Positions 36,080-44,246 of a stretch of DNA of 64,000 nt are shown in pieces. Within the stretch, counting starts at the first letter, position 1. Each line of letters begins with the position of its first letter. The stretch is from Massilia soli (GTDB taxonomy: Bacteria > Pseudomonadota > Gammaproteobacteria > Burkholderiales > Burkholderiaceae_D). The DNA lies in the NCBI RefSeq assembly GCF_016809835.1, contig NZ_JAFBIL020000001.1, forward strand, positions 496,001 through 560,000, read 5' to 3'. A model generated the notes under the pieces. That model was not told the origin of the DNA. It saw only the letters and a program-made list of their open reading frames with translations, and made no database searches. The translations under genes were made by a program, and so were the position numbers.

Positions 36080-37615
36080 TTAGAACTTCATCATGACGCC
36101 GGCCGAGAGCGCGTTTTCGACATATTTGTCGCGTCCGCCCAGTACCGGCCCGGTGATGCGGCGCAACTCAAGCACGCCGGACAGCTTGCGCTCGAACTGG
36201 CGGTGCAGCGACAGGCGGGTGGCGCTGTGGTTGCGCACCAGGCCAGTCGTGATCGATTCGACGCGGTAGGCATCGACACTGGCGTTGAAATCGGTCTTGC
36301 CATCGAGGCGGTAGTTCCACACGGCGCTGGCGCCGCGCTGCTCGGTGTTGTCGTTCTGGGTCAGCGAGCTCGGTCCGAGGATCGCGCTGTCGGCCTCGGC
36401 GGTCGAGAGCGCGGTGCGGCGCGTGCCGTACACCGACAGCACGGTGCGGGTGCGTGCCCCGCGCAGCACCACGGCGGCGCGCAGCTGCTTCTGCAGGAAG
36501 TAGCGGTTGCTGAAGTAGTTGATGCTGTCGGCCAGCGACGGCGGCAGGCCGGTGGCCAGGATGTAGGCCTCGACCGCGGCGCGGCGCGCCACCGGATCCG
36601 GGATCGCCGACAGGAACAGGCTGTCGAGCAAGGCGGCGGTGTCTACCGTCGACGGCAGCAGGAACTGCGAGCGGGTGTTGGTGACGGCGTCGCTGTAGCT
36701 GAGCGAGAACACGGCGCGGCGCGCGCGGTGGCTGGCCGACAGGCTGTAGCTGTCGCCGTAGAAGCGGCGGCCGGCGCTGGCCTCGATGCGGGTGCGGCTG
36801 CTCGGCGTGTAGATGCCGCCGACCGACCACGAACGGCCTTCGGTGACGCCGCCCAGCGCGGCATAGTCGTATTTGTCGTAACCGACGTTGCCGGTCAGCG
36901 CCATGGTGCGGCCGAGCCGGTAGCGCAGGCCCAGCGATGCCACGGCGGCGCTGGTTTCCGGCGCCAGGTCGTCGTCGATGCGCTGCTCGCGCAGCAGTAC
37001 GTTCCAGCCCAGATCGGTAAAGCGCGAACCGCTGGCGACCGACAGCGCGATGGTCTGGCCATCGTTGTTGCCGAGGCGGTTGCGGCCGGTGTCGACCTTG
37101 TCGCGCACGTAGCGCAGCTCCGCCGTCGCGGTCGAGCCGAAGCGGTGGCGCAGGTACGGGCTGGCGCTATAGGTGCGCACTTCGGTGTTATTGATGTTGG
37201 CGTAGGCGCGGTCGCTCAGCAGCGGGCCGAAGGCCGAGACCGGCTGCTGGCTGATGCTGGCGGCGCCGTCGAAGTACAGCCAGTCGCCGACCAGTTCGGC
37301 GTTCAGGCGCGCGGCCAGCGCCGACTGGGCGCGGTCGACTTCGCCGCCAATGTCGCTGGCGCCGGCGAAATAGTGCAGCTGGTAGGTCGCGTCGAAGCGC
37401 ACCCGGTCCGACCGTTTCGAGACGGTGAAGCCGGGCGTGATTTCGGTGATCCAGTCGCTTTGTTCGCGGCCTTCGCGGGCCAGGCGCAGGTTATCGGTGT
37501 AGGTTTCGCGCAGCTCCAGCGTCGGCGTGAATTTCCACGCCGCCTGGGTTGGCTGCGACAGCAGCAGGGCCAGCGGGGCCAGCGCCAGGACTGCTTGACG
37601 ACGCTGCTTAGCCAT
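36080..37615 (-). CDS. Outer-membrane beta-barrel protein, PEP-CTERM-associated (TIGR03016 type)
   Basis: The 511-residue protein has a signal peptide (AVLALAPLALLLSQPTQAA) and then WKFTPTLELRETYTDNL, typical of this family. The rest is alternating amphipathic strands with a terminal aromatic residue (GVMMKF), as in outer-membrane barrels. It may be the exopolysaccharide secretion pore or a docking barrel. I chose the ATG at 37615, which overlaps the tyrosine kinase stop by 8 bp and puts the signal peptide first; longer readings would lie within the kinase gene. Confidence 0.9.
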   Translation of the reverse strand: MAKQRRQAVLALAPLALLLSQPTQAAWKFTPTLELRETYTDNLRLAREGREQSDWITEITPGFTVSKRSDRVRFDATYQLHYFAGASDIGGEVDRAQSALAARLNAELVGDWLYFDGAASISQQPVSAFGPLLSDRAYANINNTEVRTYSASPYLRHRFGSTATAELRYVRDKVDTGRNRLGNNDGQTIALSVASGSRFTDLGWNVLLREQRIDDDLAPETSAAVASLGLRYRLGRTMALTGNVGYDKYDYAALGGVTEGRSWSVGGIYTPSSRTRIEASAGRRFYGDSYSLSASHRARRAVFSLSYSDAVTNTRSQFLLPSTVDTAALLDSLFLSAIPDPVARRAAVEAYILATGLPPSLADSINYFSNRYFLQKQLRAAVVLRGARTRTVLSVYGTRRTALSTAEADSAILGPSSLTQNDNTEQRGASAVWNYRLDGKTDFNASVDAYRVESITTGLVRNHSATRLSLHRQFERKLSGVLELRRITGPVLGGRDKYVENALSAGVMMKF

Positions 37616-38552
37616 AGTTGTAGTTATAGGTTTCCGTTCCCGGGAACTCGTGAGTCTTGTTATAGATGAGATTGACATTGTCCAGCCCTTCGAGCTGGCC
37701 CAGCGCTTCCTTGACGGCGTGCTGGGTGGTCGCCTCGGCTTCCACCACAACCACGATCTGGCCCATGTGGGCAGCCAGCACGTGGGCTTCGCTGGTGAGC
37801 AGCAGCGGCGGCGAATCGAAGATCACGATGCGGTCCGGATAGCGGTTGGCGATTTCCTCGACCAGCGCGTTCATGGTCTGGCTGGCCAGCAGTTCGGTGG
37901 CGCGCGGATTGCTGCTGCCGGCCGAAATGATCGACAGGGTGTCGACGTTGGTGCGCAGCATGACGTCGGCGACGTCGAGCGACTCGTCCAGCAGGACATC
38001 CATCAAGCCCGGGTGGGCCGGCAGGCCGAGGGTGCTCAGCACCGATGGGCGGGCCACGTCGGCGTCGATCAGCAGCACGGTGTGGTCGAGTTCCATGGCA
38101 ATGCTCATCGCCAGGTTAATCGCGCAGAAGGTCTTGCCTTCGCCCGGCAGCGAACTGGTGATCATGATCAGGTTGCCCGGACGGCCGTTCTGGGCCGGCT
38201 CGGCGAAGGCGCGCTTGAGCAGCGGGCGCTTGATGATGCGGAAATCTTCGACCAGCGCGGTGCGGCCGCCGGCGGCGGTGACCAGGCCCATGGCCTGCAT
38301 CCGTGCCAGGTCGAGTTCGACGACGCGGGCGCCTGGGCGCGGGGCGATCGGCGATTCTTTGGCCGGGGCGGCGCCTGGCTGCGGGGCGGCCTTGGCGGCC
38401 GGCGCAACGGAAGCCTCCGGCGCGGCCGGCGCCTTGGCATGCATCGAACGCTCGATGATGCCTTCAGGCGCGCTCAACGGTGCTGGAGCGCCGATGGTCG
38501 GCTCTTCCTTCTTTTGTTCGATCCTGCCTGCTGCTTTTTCAATAATGCTCAT
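37608..38552 (-). CDS. XrtA-associated tyrosine autokinase (BY-kinase, TIGR03018 type)
   Basis: The 314-residue protein has a Pro/Ala-rich N-terminal region (about 20-75) and a P-loop kinase domain with Walker A SSLPGEGKT (133-141) and Walker A' LLIDADVARP (160-169). A Tyr cluster YNYNYG ends the protein, as expected for Wzc-like autophosphorylation. It is a separate cytoplasmic partner of the Wzz-like chain-length protein encoded just upstream, and probably controls polymer length by cycles of phosphorylation. Confidence 0.94.
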   Translation of the reverse strand: MSIIEKAAGRIEQKKEEPTIGAPAPLSAPEGIIERSMHAKAPAAPEASVAPAAKAAPQPGAAPAKESPIAPRPGARVVELDLARMQAMGLVTAAGGRTALVEDFRIIKRPLLKRAFAEPAQNGRPGNLIMITSSLPGEGKTFCAINLAMSIAMELDHTVLLIDADVARPSVLSTLGLPAHPGLMDVLLDESLDVADVMLRTNVDTLSIISAGSSNPRATELLASQTMNALVEEIANRYPDRIVIFDSPPLLLTSEAHVLAAHMGQIVVVVEAEATTQHAVKEALGQLEGLDNVNLIYNKTHEFPGTETYNYNYG

Positions 38553-38576
38553 AATATTCCCTCTTGGTCGCCGCTG

Positions 38577-40112
38577 TTACAGCGACGGCCTCATCAGAAT
38601 TGCCGCCATCACGCCGCCATATACGCCGAACAGCACGACAACGGCTGCGGAAAACGCATACAGGCGCGAACGGCGCTTCACTTTTTGCTCGGCGGTCCAG
38701 TTCATGCTGATCGCGCCCAGCACCGGCAGGCCGGTGGCTTCGCGCAGCGTGCTCTGGGCCATGAAGGTCGGGCGCAGCTGGCTCATCAGGAATGCGACGC
38801 CGAGGCCGGCGCCCAGTGCGATCAGGAACACGACCGACATCAGGCGCGGACGGTTAGGACCGGACGGCACCAGCGGCGCGGTCGGCGGATCGACCACGCG
38901 GAAGGTCAGCATGTCGGTAGCCGAGCTCAGGTCGCCCGACAGCTTGGCCGCTTCGCGCCGGCCGACCAGCTTCTCGTAGTTGTCCTTGTTGATTTCGTAG
39001 TCGCGGTTGAGCTGGGCAAGCTGCGCTTCGACTTCCGGCGCGATCTCGCGCTGCGAGCTCAGCTTGGCGCTGCGCGAGGCGTATTCGTTGACCCGGGCGC
39101 GCAGCGAGGCGACGCGGGCTTCTTCGCTTGCCAGCTGGACCTTCAGCTGCTGCATCATCGGGCTGACCGGCATCACCGGGTCGGCCGCGGTGCGGGTGCG
39201 CTTGGCGTCTTCGACCTTCTTCGCTTCCAGCTGGACCATCAGGCGCTTGGCCGCGACGATGTCCGGATGCGCTTCGGTGTACTGCATGCGCAGCTGGTCG
39301 AGGTTTTTCTGCAGGTTGAAGATGCGGGCGTCCAGTTCCGGATTGTCGAACGGTACCTGGGTGGCGCCGTTGACGCGGGTGGCGCCGCTGTTGGCGCCGA
39401 TCTGGCGGGCGATCGCATTGCGCGCCTGCTCGGCTTCGGACAGCTCCAGGCGCGCCTGGCTGAGCTGGTCGGTCACCGAATTCATCTGGCTGCTGAAACC
39501 GCCTTCGCGCGGCAGCATGCCGATGTTCTTGATCTTGAAGTCCTTGAGCGCATTCTCGGCCTCGGCCAGCTTGGTCTCGTAGGTCTTGATCTGGTCATCG
39601 ATGAACTGGACCGCGCGTTCGGAATCCTGGCGCTTGTTGCCGAAGCTGCCTTCGACGAAGATATTCAACAGCGCCTGCACCACGTCCTTGCCCAGCTTCG
39701 GGTTTGGATTGCTGTAGGAGATCGTGTAAATATCGTCGCGCTCGGTACCGGTGATGGTGATCTTCTCCATCAGCTCATCGACCATCGCTTCGTGCTCGGC
39801 CGGCGTCTTCGATTTGATGTCGAGGTCGACCGTGCGCATGACTTTCTCGACGTTCGGACGGCTGATCAGGGTACGGCGCATGAAGCCGACCTGCTGGTTG
39901 ATGTTCGGGACGGTGGTCATGCTGGCCAGCAGCGGCGCGAGGATACTTTGGGTATCAACGTAGACCCGGGCCGAAGCCTGGTAGTCGTCGGGCATGCGGT
40001 ATACAAAAACCCAGCCAATAATCGCGACGATCCAGGAAACAATGACCGCGTACCAGCGGTATTTCCAGATCGCCTTCAATAAGGTGGTCATCAGGGCGCT
40101 TAATTCTGCCAT
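38577..40112 (-). CDS. XrtA-associated polysaccharide chain-length determinant (Wzz-like, TIGR03007 type)
   Basis: This 511-residue protein has an N-terminal membrane helix (about 20-40), a large periplasmic region with predicted coiled-coil between about 160 and 390, and two C-terminal helices (around 425-445 and 485-505). YRMPDDYQASARVYVDTQS is typical of the Wzz domain, and NYEKLVGRREAAKLSGDL is conserved in GNVR-type proteins. It works with the autokinase encoded 24 bp downstream to set chain length. I chose the ATG at 40112. It is the first gene of the 16-kb minus-strand operon. Confidence 0.92.
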   Translation of the reverse strand: MAELSALMTTLLKAIWKYRWYAVIVSWIVAIIGWVFVYRMPDDYQASARVYVDTQSILAPLLASMTTVPNINQQVGFMRRTLISRPNVEKVMRTVDLDIKSKTPAEHEAMVDELMEKITITGTERDDIYTISYSNPNPKLGKDVVQALLNIFVEGSFGNKRQDSERAVQFIDDQIKTYETKLAEAENALKDFKIKNIGMLPREGGFSSQMNSVTDQLSQARLELSEAEQARNAIARQIGANSGATRVNGATQVPFDNPELDARIFNLQKNLDQLRMQYTEAHPDIVAAKRLMVQLEAKKVEDAKRTRTAADPVMPVSPMMQQLKVQLASEEARVASLRARVNEYASRSAKLSSQREIAPEVEAQLAQLNRDYEINKDNYEKLVGRREAAKLSGDLSSATDMLTFRVVDPPTAPLVPSGPNRPRLMSVVFLIALGAGLGVAFLMSQLRPTFMAQSTLREATGLPVLGAISMNWTAEQKVKRRSRLYAFSAAVVVLFGVYGGVMAAILMRPSL

Positions 40113-40256
40113 CTTGTCGTTCTCGCCTGTAATAGCTGGCCGGATCCCGGCCACGCCAAGAGCGGCCAAAAGGCCGCCACGTATTGTTGGATGCACTGCA
40201 AGCCACCCCTGCCAGCTACAGTCTAGCTAGAGGAAAATTGCCTTCAGGCATTGATT

Positions 40257-40279
40257 AATGTCATATCATACATGACATT
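40257..40279. promoter_or_regulatory. Inverted repeat, candidate operator
   Basis: AATGTCAT and ATGACATT are perfect inverted arms around a 7-nt centre. The dyad has no T-tract and lies about 145 bp before the chain-length gene, so it looks more like a protein-binding site than a terminator. The regulator is unknown. Confidence 0.4.
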
Positions 40280-40497
40280 CCATTACTTGTTGCTACTAAA
40301 TCCGTGATTTTTCCTTGCCTCGACAGCAAGATAAGCCTGCGGGCGAAGTGTGAAAAAACCCAAAATGGATTTCGTTATTTCTGCGAAAAAAGAGTTTCGC
40401 ACAGACTAGAAAATTGCGATGCCAAAACGCAATCGTGCGCGTCAAATAAGACAAAATGACAACACTCAACCGTGCTGATCAACGTTCTTTTGGGCAA

Positions 40498-40527
40498 TTC
40501 TTGCGTTTCTCTAGGGAGCCGTATAGT
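40498..40527 (+). promoter_or_regulatory. Candidate sigma70 promoter of the serine protease gene
   Basis: TTCTTG (40498) and TATAGT (40522-40527) are 18 bp apart. Transcription would start about 38 bp before the protease start codon. Confidence 0.4.
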
Positions 40528-40571
40528 CTGGTCCGTCGCCTCTCCTGGCGTGCTTATCAATTGTCTGCCCT

Positions 40572-41375
40572 ATGATCGCTCGCAACCCTATTTATCGCAA
40601 CGCTTTCGCGTCGGCCAGCGCCCTCGCCGCCGTCCTCGTGCTGTTTTGTGTTGCACATACGCCCGTCGAGGCCGCTGAGCTCAGCCGCACGATCGCAGCG
40701 GTCAAGCCATCGGTGGTCGGGATCGGCACCCACCAGCGCACCCGTACCCCGGCGGTACGCTTCGCCGCGACCGGCTTCGTGGTGGGCGACGGGCTATCCG
40801 TCATTACCAATGCGCACAGCATTCCCGACCTGCTCGACGTGGCCAACCGCGAGACGCTGGGCGTGGTTGTCGGCAGCGGCAGCCAGGCGCAATTCCGGCC
40901 CGCCACGCTGGCAGGCCTGGACAAGGAACACGACTTGGCGCATCTGCGGCTGAGCGGGGCGCCACTGCCGGCACTGACCATCGGCGACTCCGCCACGGTG
41001 CTGGAAGGGCGCGACCTGGCATTTACCGGCTTTCCGCTGGGCATGCTGCTGGGCCTGAACCATGCGACCCACCGCGCCATGCTGGCGGCAATCACGCCGG
41101 CGGTGATGCCGCAGCTCGGTTCGCGCAACCTCAACCCGCGCGTGCTGAGCCAGCTGCAAAAGTCCCCGTTCCTGATCTTCCAGCTCGACGGCACTGCGTA
41201 TCCGGGAAACAGCGGCAGTCCCTTGTACGATCCGGAAGACGGCGTCGTATACGGCATTATTAATGCCGTGCTGGTCAAAGGCTTGAAAGAAACGGCGATT
41301 TCTACGCCGAGCGGCATTACTTACGCTATTCCGGCAACGTACATTCGCCAGCTGCTGGATCGGAAAAACGACTAA
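40572..41375 (+). CDS. Secreted trypsin-like serine protease
   Basis: The 267-residue protein has a signal peptide (hydrophobic stretch ending HTPVEAA, about residue 35). The catalytic triad of the S1C/trypsin fold is visible: His in VITNAHSIPDL, Asp in KEHDLAHLRL and Ser in PGNSGSPLYD. It lacks a PDZ domain, so it is shorter than DegP/DegQ. It sits between the chain-length gene and the export lipoprotein gene, hinting at a periplasmic role in this locus, but no specific substrate is known. Confidence 0.85.
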   Translation: MIARNPIYRNAFASASALAAVLVLFCVAHTPVEAAELSRTIAAVKPSVVGIGTHQRTRTPAVRFAATGFVVGDGLSVITNAHSIPDLLDVANRETLGVVVGSGSQAQFRPATLAGLDKEHDLAHLRLSGAPLPALTIGDSATVLEGRDLAFTGFPLGMLLGLNHATHRAMLAAITPAVMPQLGSRNLNPRVLSQLQKSPFLIFQLDGTAYPGNSGSPLYDPEDGVVYGIINAVLVKGLKETAISTPSGITYAIPATYIRQLLDRKND

Positions 41376-41525
41376 GCAACAAATTTGCAATCGTGCAGCT
41401 TTTACGAAAAAAAATGCATGCTAAAATAGAAATTCTTGAAAGCATAGTTGCTTGCGGGAATCAAGCTCACGACGACCGCTGATCCCGCCGCAAGCGCTCC
41501 ACCATTTAGGCAAAAGGAACTCCAG

Positions 41526-42164
41526 GTGAACATTCTTCGACAAAAAATGATGAAACTGCTGGCTTATTCCGCGCTCGCGCTGTCGGCGCTGTCCCTTGGC
41601 GGATGCGCGATGTTCAGCAAGCCGGCCGGCCCGCAGCAGCCGCAGGTTGCCGCGCCGCAGAACGATTACCTGATCGGCCCTGGCGACAACCTGTCGATCG
41701 TGGTCTGGCGCAATCCGGAAGTCTCGCAGAGCGTACCGGTGCGTCCTGACGGCAAGATCACCACGCCGTTGGTCGAAGACCTGCAGGCAGCCGGCAAGAC
41801 CTCGACCGAACTGGCGCGCGACATCGAAAAAGCGCTGGCCAAGTTCATCCAGCAGCCGGTCGTGACCGTCATCGTCACCGGCTTCGTCGGCAACTTCAGC
41901 GAGCAGGTCCGGGTCATCGGCGCCGCCGCCCGTCCGCAGGCGCTGCCGTACCGCCGCAACATGTCGCTGATGGATGTGCTGATTGCCGTCGGCGGCGTCA
42001 CCGAATTCGCCTCGGGCAACCGGGCCACGATCATCCGCACCGTCAACGGCCAGCAGCAGACCGTCAAGGTGCGCCTGGAAGACTTGATCAAGGATGGCGA
42101 TATTTCGGCCAACACCTTCATGTTCCCAGGCGACGTGCTGGTCATCCCGGAAAGCTACTTCTAA
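41526..42164 (+). CDS. Polysaccharide export lipoprotein, XrtA-associated (Wza-like, TIGR03027 type)
   Basis: The 212-residue protein has a lipoprotein signal (LALSALSLGGC, Cys about residue 27), then the Poly_export domain NDYLIGPGDNLSIVVWRNPE with PVRPDGKITTPLVEDLQAAG. An SLBB-like region follows (VRVIGAAARPQALPYRRNMS, LMDVLIAVGGVTEFA). It should form an outer-membrane export channel or adaptor. I chose the GTG at 41526, preceded by AAAGGAA; the ATG at 41547 is also possible. Many related loci place this gene just before the chain-length gene in one operon; here the two are divergent. Confidence 0.9.
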   Translation: MNILRQKMMKLLAYSALALSALSLGGCAMFSKPAGPQQPQVAAPQNDYLIGPGDNLSIVVWRNPEVSQSVPVRPDGKITTPLVEDLQAAGKTSTELARDIEKALAKFIQQPVVTVIVTGFVGNFSEQVRVIGAAARPQALPYRRNMSLMDVLIAVGGVTEFASGNRATIIRTVNGQQQTVKVRLEDLIKDGDISANTFMFPGDVLVIPESYF

Positions 42165-42171
42165 GCAGACC

Positions 42172-42193
42172 GGCGCGGCCTCGGGGCCGCGCC
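42172..42193 (+). terminator. Strong hairpin after the export gene
   Basis: GGCGCGGCC and GGCCGCGCC form a 9-bp GC stem around a TCGG tetraloop, 7 bp after the stop codon. There is no real T-run, so termination efficiency is uncertain. Confidence 0.5.
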
Positions 42194-42371
42194 GCTCCTT
42201 GCCTCACGCCACCTGGCGTTGTATTTCAGCAAGCGACGTGCTTTTGCATGCTGTCCTGTGTCATCATCGGCGCACATACTGTCGAGATACCTTACAAATC
42301 ATTGTGCCATGTCAAGTCGGTGGCTGACATCTGTCCGCGCCGTCTTGGCGTAAGTACTTGATCGGCAACGA

Positions 42372-42402
42372 CATTCCAGCGGCGATGTTTCCAACTGGAA
42401 TG
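42372..42402. promoter_or_regulatory. Inverted repeat upstream of the HPr-rel-A cassette
   Basis: CATTCCAG and CTGGAATG are perfect 8-bp arms separated by 15 nt. They lie about 85 bp before the first cassette gene, in a 321-bp gene-free stretch (42165-42485) that otherwise holds only the export-gene hairpin. A regulator site is possible. Confidence 0.3.
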
Positions 42403-42485
42403 GATATTGCTTTGGACAATATTCTGTGCGCGCTGCGCGCAGCTATAACGCATGCCGGCCCCCGGCCAGTTTTCGAGGAATTGAC

Positions 42486-43046
42486 GTGACCTATCAAGAA
42501 CAGCAAGCAGCCGAACCGGCGCCGCACAACCAGATCAGCGCGCGCGGCGCCGCACGCCGCCGCTTCGCCCGTGCCGGTGTCGGCGCGTCCGCCGCCCTGG
42601 TCACCATTTCCAGCAAGGCGGGCATGGCGGTGGATATCTGCACCGCGCCGTCGGGCTCGCTTTCGGGCGGATTGCAAAGCCAGAAGCCGGGCGAGGTCAT
42701 CGCCTGCGAAGGACGCTCCCCCGGCTACTGGAAGAACCATGCAGGCTGGCCGACCGACCGCGCCATGACGTTCGGCACGATCTTCTCGTGCAGCACCAGT
42801 TCGAAATACCACGCCTGCACGCTGGCCGACATGCTCGTCCCCAAGCGCTGGGACCGCAACGGCATCGGCCGCCACATGGTCGCCACTTACCTCAACATCA
42901 TGTCCGGCAAGATCGGATTCCTGACCGTTCCCGCGCTGCAGGAGATCTGGAACGACATCAGCCGCCGCGGCGTGTACAACCCGACCGCCGGCGTCAACTG
43001 GTATGCCCAGGATGTCGTCGACTACCTCCAGGGTACGATGGGCTGA
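42486..43046 (+). CDS. Putative exported Cys-containing protein, candidate substrate of the HprK-related cassette
   Basis: The 186-residue protein starts at GTG 42486 with GAGG seven bases upstream. The first 20 residues are polar, followed by AARRRFARAGVGASAALVTI, an Arg-rich stretch and hydrophobic segment that resembles a Tat signal without the exact consensus. The rest has four Cys residues (ICTAPS, IACEG, FSCSTS, HACTL), a GRSPGYWKNHAGWP motif found in various secreted proteins, and a C-terminal helix-rich part. Function is unknown. It lies directly before the PqqD-like and kinase genes on the same strand, so it is a plausible target of them, by position only. Confidence 0.7.
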   Translation: MTYQEQQAAEPAPHNQISARGAARRRFARAGVGASAALVTISSKAGMAVDICTAPSGSLSGGLQSQKPGEVIACEGRSPGYWKNHAGWPTDRAMTFGTIFSCSTSSKYHACTLADMLVPKRWDRNGIGRHMVATYLNIMSGKIGFLTVPALQEIWNDISRRGVYNPTAGVNWYAQDVVDYLQGTMG

Positions 43047-43053
43047 GCGGTAC

Positions 43054-43335
43054 GTGAACAACTGCAGCTGGCGGGTGGTGCCCGGACAGGCTTTGCGCCA
43101 GCGGGGCTGGGATGACGATTACCTGGTCTTCAACAACCTGTCGGGCGACACCCATTTACTCGACGGCGGCGCCATGCAGCTATTGCTGGCCGTTGCCCAA
43201 TCCCCCGGTAGCGCCGCTTCGCTGGCCGAACGCCTGCGCCTGGCGCTCGGACTCGACCAGCAGGAAATCGACGAAATCCCCGCCATGCTCGACGAGCTGC
43301 GCGCGCTTGCGCTGATCGAGCACACCCCATGCTGA
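43054..43335 (+). CDS. PqqD-like peptide-binding protein, HPr-rel-A system
   Basis: This 93-residue protein begins with NCSWRVVPGQALRQRGWDDD and continues YLVFNNLSGDTHLLDGGAMQ, the winged-helix pattern of PqqD/RRE domains, with a helical C-terminal half. PqqD-like proteins bind precursor or substrate peptides and present them to modifying enzymes. The start at GTG 43054, 7 bp after the preceding stop, is a best guess. It overlaps the kinase start by 7 bp. The family is the HPr-rel-A PqqD type (TIGR04353-like) by my recollection. Confidence 0.78.
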   Translation: MNNCSWRVVPGQALRQRGWDDDYLVFNNLSGDTHLLDGGAMQLLLAVAQSPGSAASLAERLRLALGLDQQEIDEIPAMLDELRALALIEHTPC

Positions 43336-44246
43336 CCGTGGCGTCGCTGACCCGCGCCGAACTGGGCAAACGCATGGCCGGACCCGGCCTGCGCCTGCAG
43401 ACCGGCGCCTTCATCACGCAGGTGCGCACCCCGATTGCCAGCGTGGCCGACGGCATCGCCCTGCTGTACGCCGATTATCCGCTGCGCGACGACGCGCAGT
43501 TCGCCGACTTTCATATCGCACTGTCGCGCCCGCCCGGGCTGCGGCGCTGGTTCCGCCCGCAAGTCAGGTTCGAATACGATGGCGGCTCGATGTTTCGCCC
43601 CTTGCCGCTCGACCAGGCGTTCCCGATGTTCGAGTGGGGCCTGAACTGGTGCATCTCGAGCCGCGCCCACAGCTATCTGGTGATCCACGCGGCGGTGGTG
43701 GAGAAGGACGGCCGCGCCGTGATCCTGCCGGCCCCGCCCGGTTCCGGCAAGAGCACCTTGTGCGCCGCGCTGATCCACCACGGCTGGCGCCTGCTGTCCG
43801 ACGAGCTGGCCATGATCAGGCTGCGCGACGGCCTGATTGAACCGCTGCCGCGCCCGGTCAGCCTGAAAAACGCCTCGATCGGCATCATCCGCGAGTATGT
43901 CCGCGGCACCGTGTTCAGCCGCCTGGTCCACGATACCGTCAAGGGCACGGTCGCGCACCTGAAAGCGCCCGGCGCCAGCGTGGCGCGCGCCGCCGAGACC
44001 GCCCGCCCCGCATGGGTGGTTTTTCCGAAATACGAGGCCGGGACTGCGGCCGTGCTCGCGCCGCTCGCCAAGGCTGGCGCGTTCATGCAGCTGGCGGCCA
44101 ACTCGTTCAATTACACGGTGCTGGGCCAGGCCGGCTTCGACGCGCTTGGCGACGTGATCGACCAGAGCGCCTGCTACAGCTTCACCTATAGCGCGCTGGA
44201 CGATGCGATCGCCACGTTCGCCCGGCTGGCGCAGGATCCCGCATGA
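43329..44246 (+). CDS. HprK-related kinase A
   Basis: The 305-residue protein resembles the C-terminal catalytic domain of HPr kinase/phosphorylase. The P-loop is APPGSGKSTLCAAL with Lys141, followed by WRLLSDELAMIRL, which carries acidic residues equivalent to the catalytic/Mg site. The N-terminal half is specific to this family. Its substrate is unlikely to be HPr, since no phosphotransferase genes are near; a protein or peptide presented by the PqqD-like partner is more plausible. Related kinases in lasso-peptide clusters phosphorylate the peptide; this is an analogy only. It overlaps the next gene as ATGA. Confidence 0.85.
   Translation: MLTVASLTRAELGKRMAGPGLRLQTGAFITQVRTPIASVADGIALLYADYPLRDDAQFADFHIALSRPPGLRRWFRPQVRFEYDGGSMFRPLPLDQAFPMFEWGLNWCISSRAHSYLVIHAAVVEKDGRAVILPAPPGSGKSTLCAALIHHGWRLLSDELAMIRLRDGLIEPLPRPVSLKNASIGIIREYVRGTVFSRLVHDTVKGTVAHLKAPGASVARAAETARPAWVVFPKYEAGTAAVLAPLAKAGAFMQLAANSFNYTVLGQAGFDALGDVIDQSACYSFTYSALDDAIATFARLAQDPA

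Larger units (their letters stand above)
40113..40571. other. 459-bp divergent intergenic region between the export operon and the protease gene
   Basis: No gene is supported here. It contains an 8-bp inverted repeat, a sigma70-like promoter toward the protease gene, and presumably the promoter of the 16-kb minus-strand operon, which I could not place with confidence. The middle (about 40230-40480) is clearly more AT-rich than the neighbouring genes. Confidence 0.7.

Noticed and set aside
40185-40225. Sigma54-like sequence TGGCAGGGGTGGCTTGCA upstream of the chain-length gene (minus strand)
   Set aside because: The -24 and -12 parts are 2 bp too far apart; sigma54 spacing is strict.
40485-40506. 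Sigma54-like TTGGGCAATTCTTGCG upstream of the serine protease gene
   Set aside because: Spacing is one base short; a sigma70-like pair fits better.
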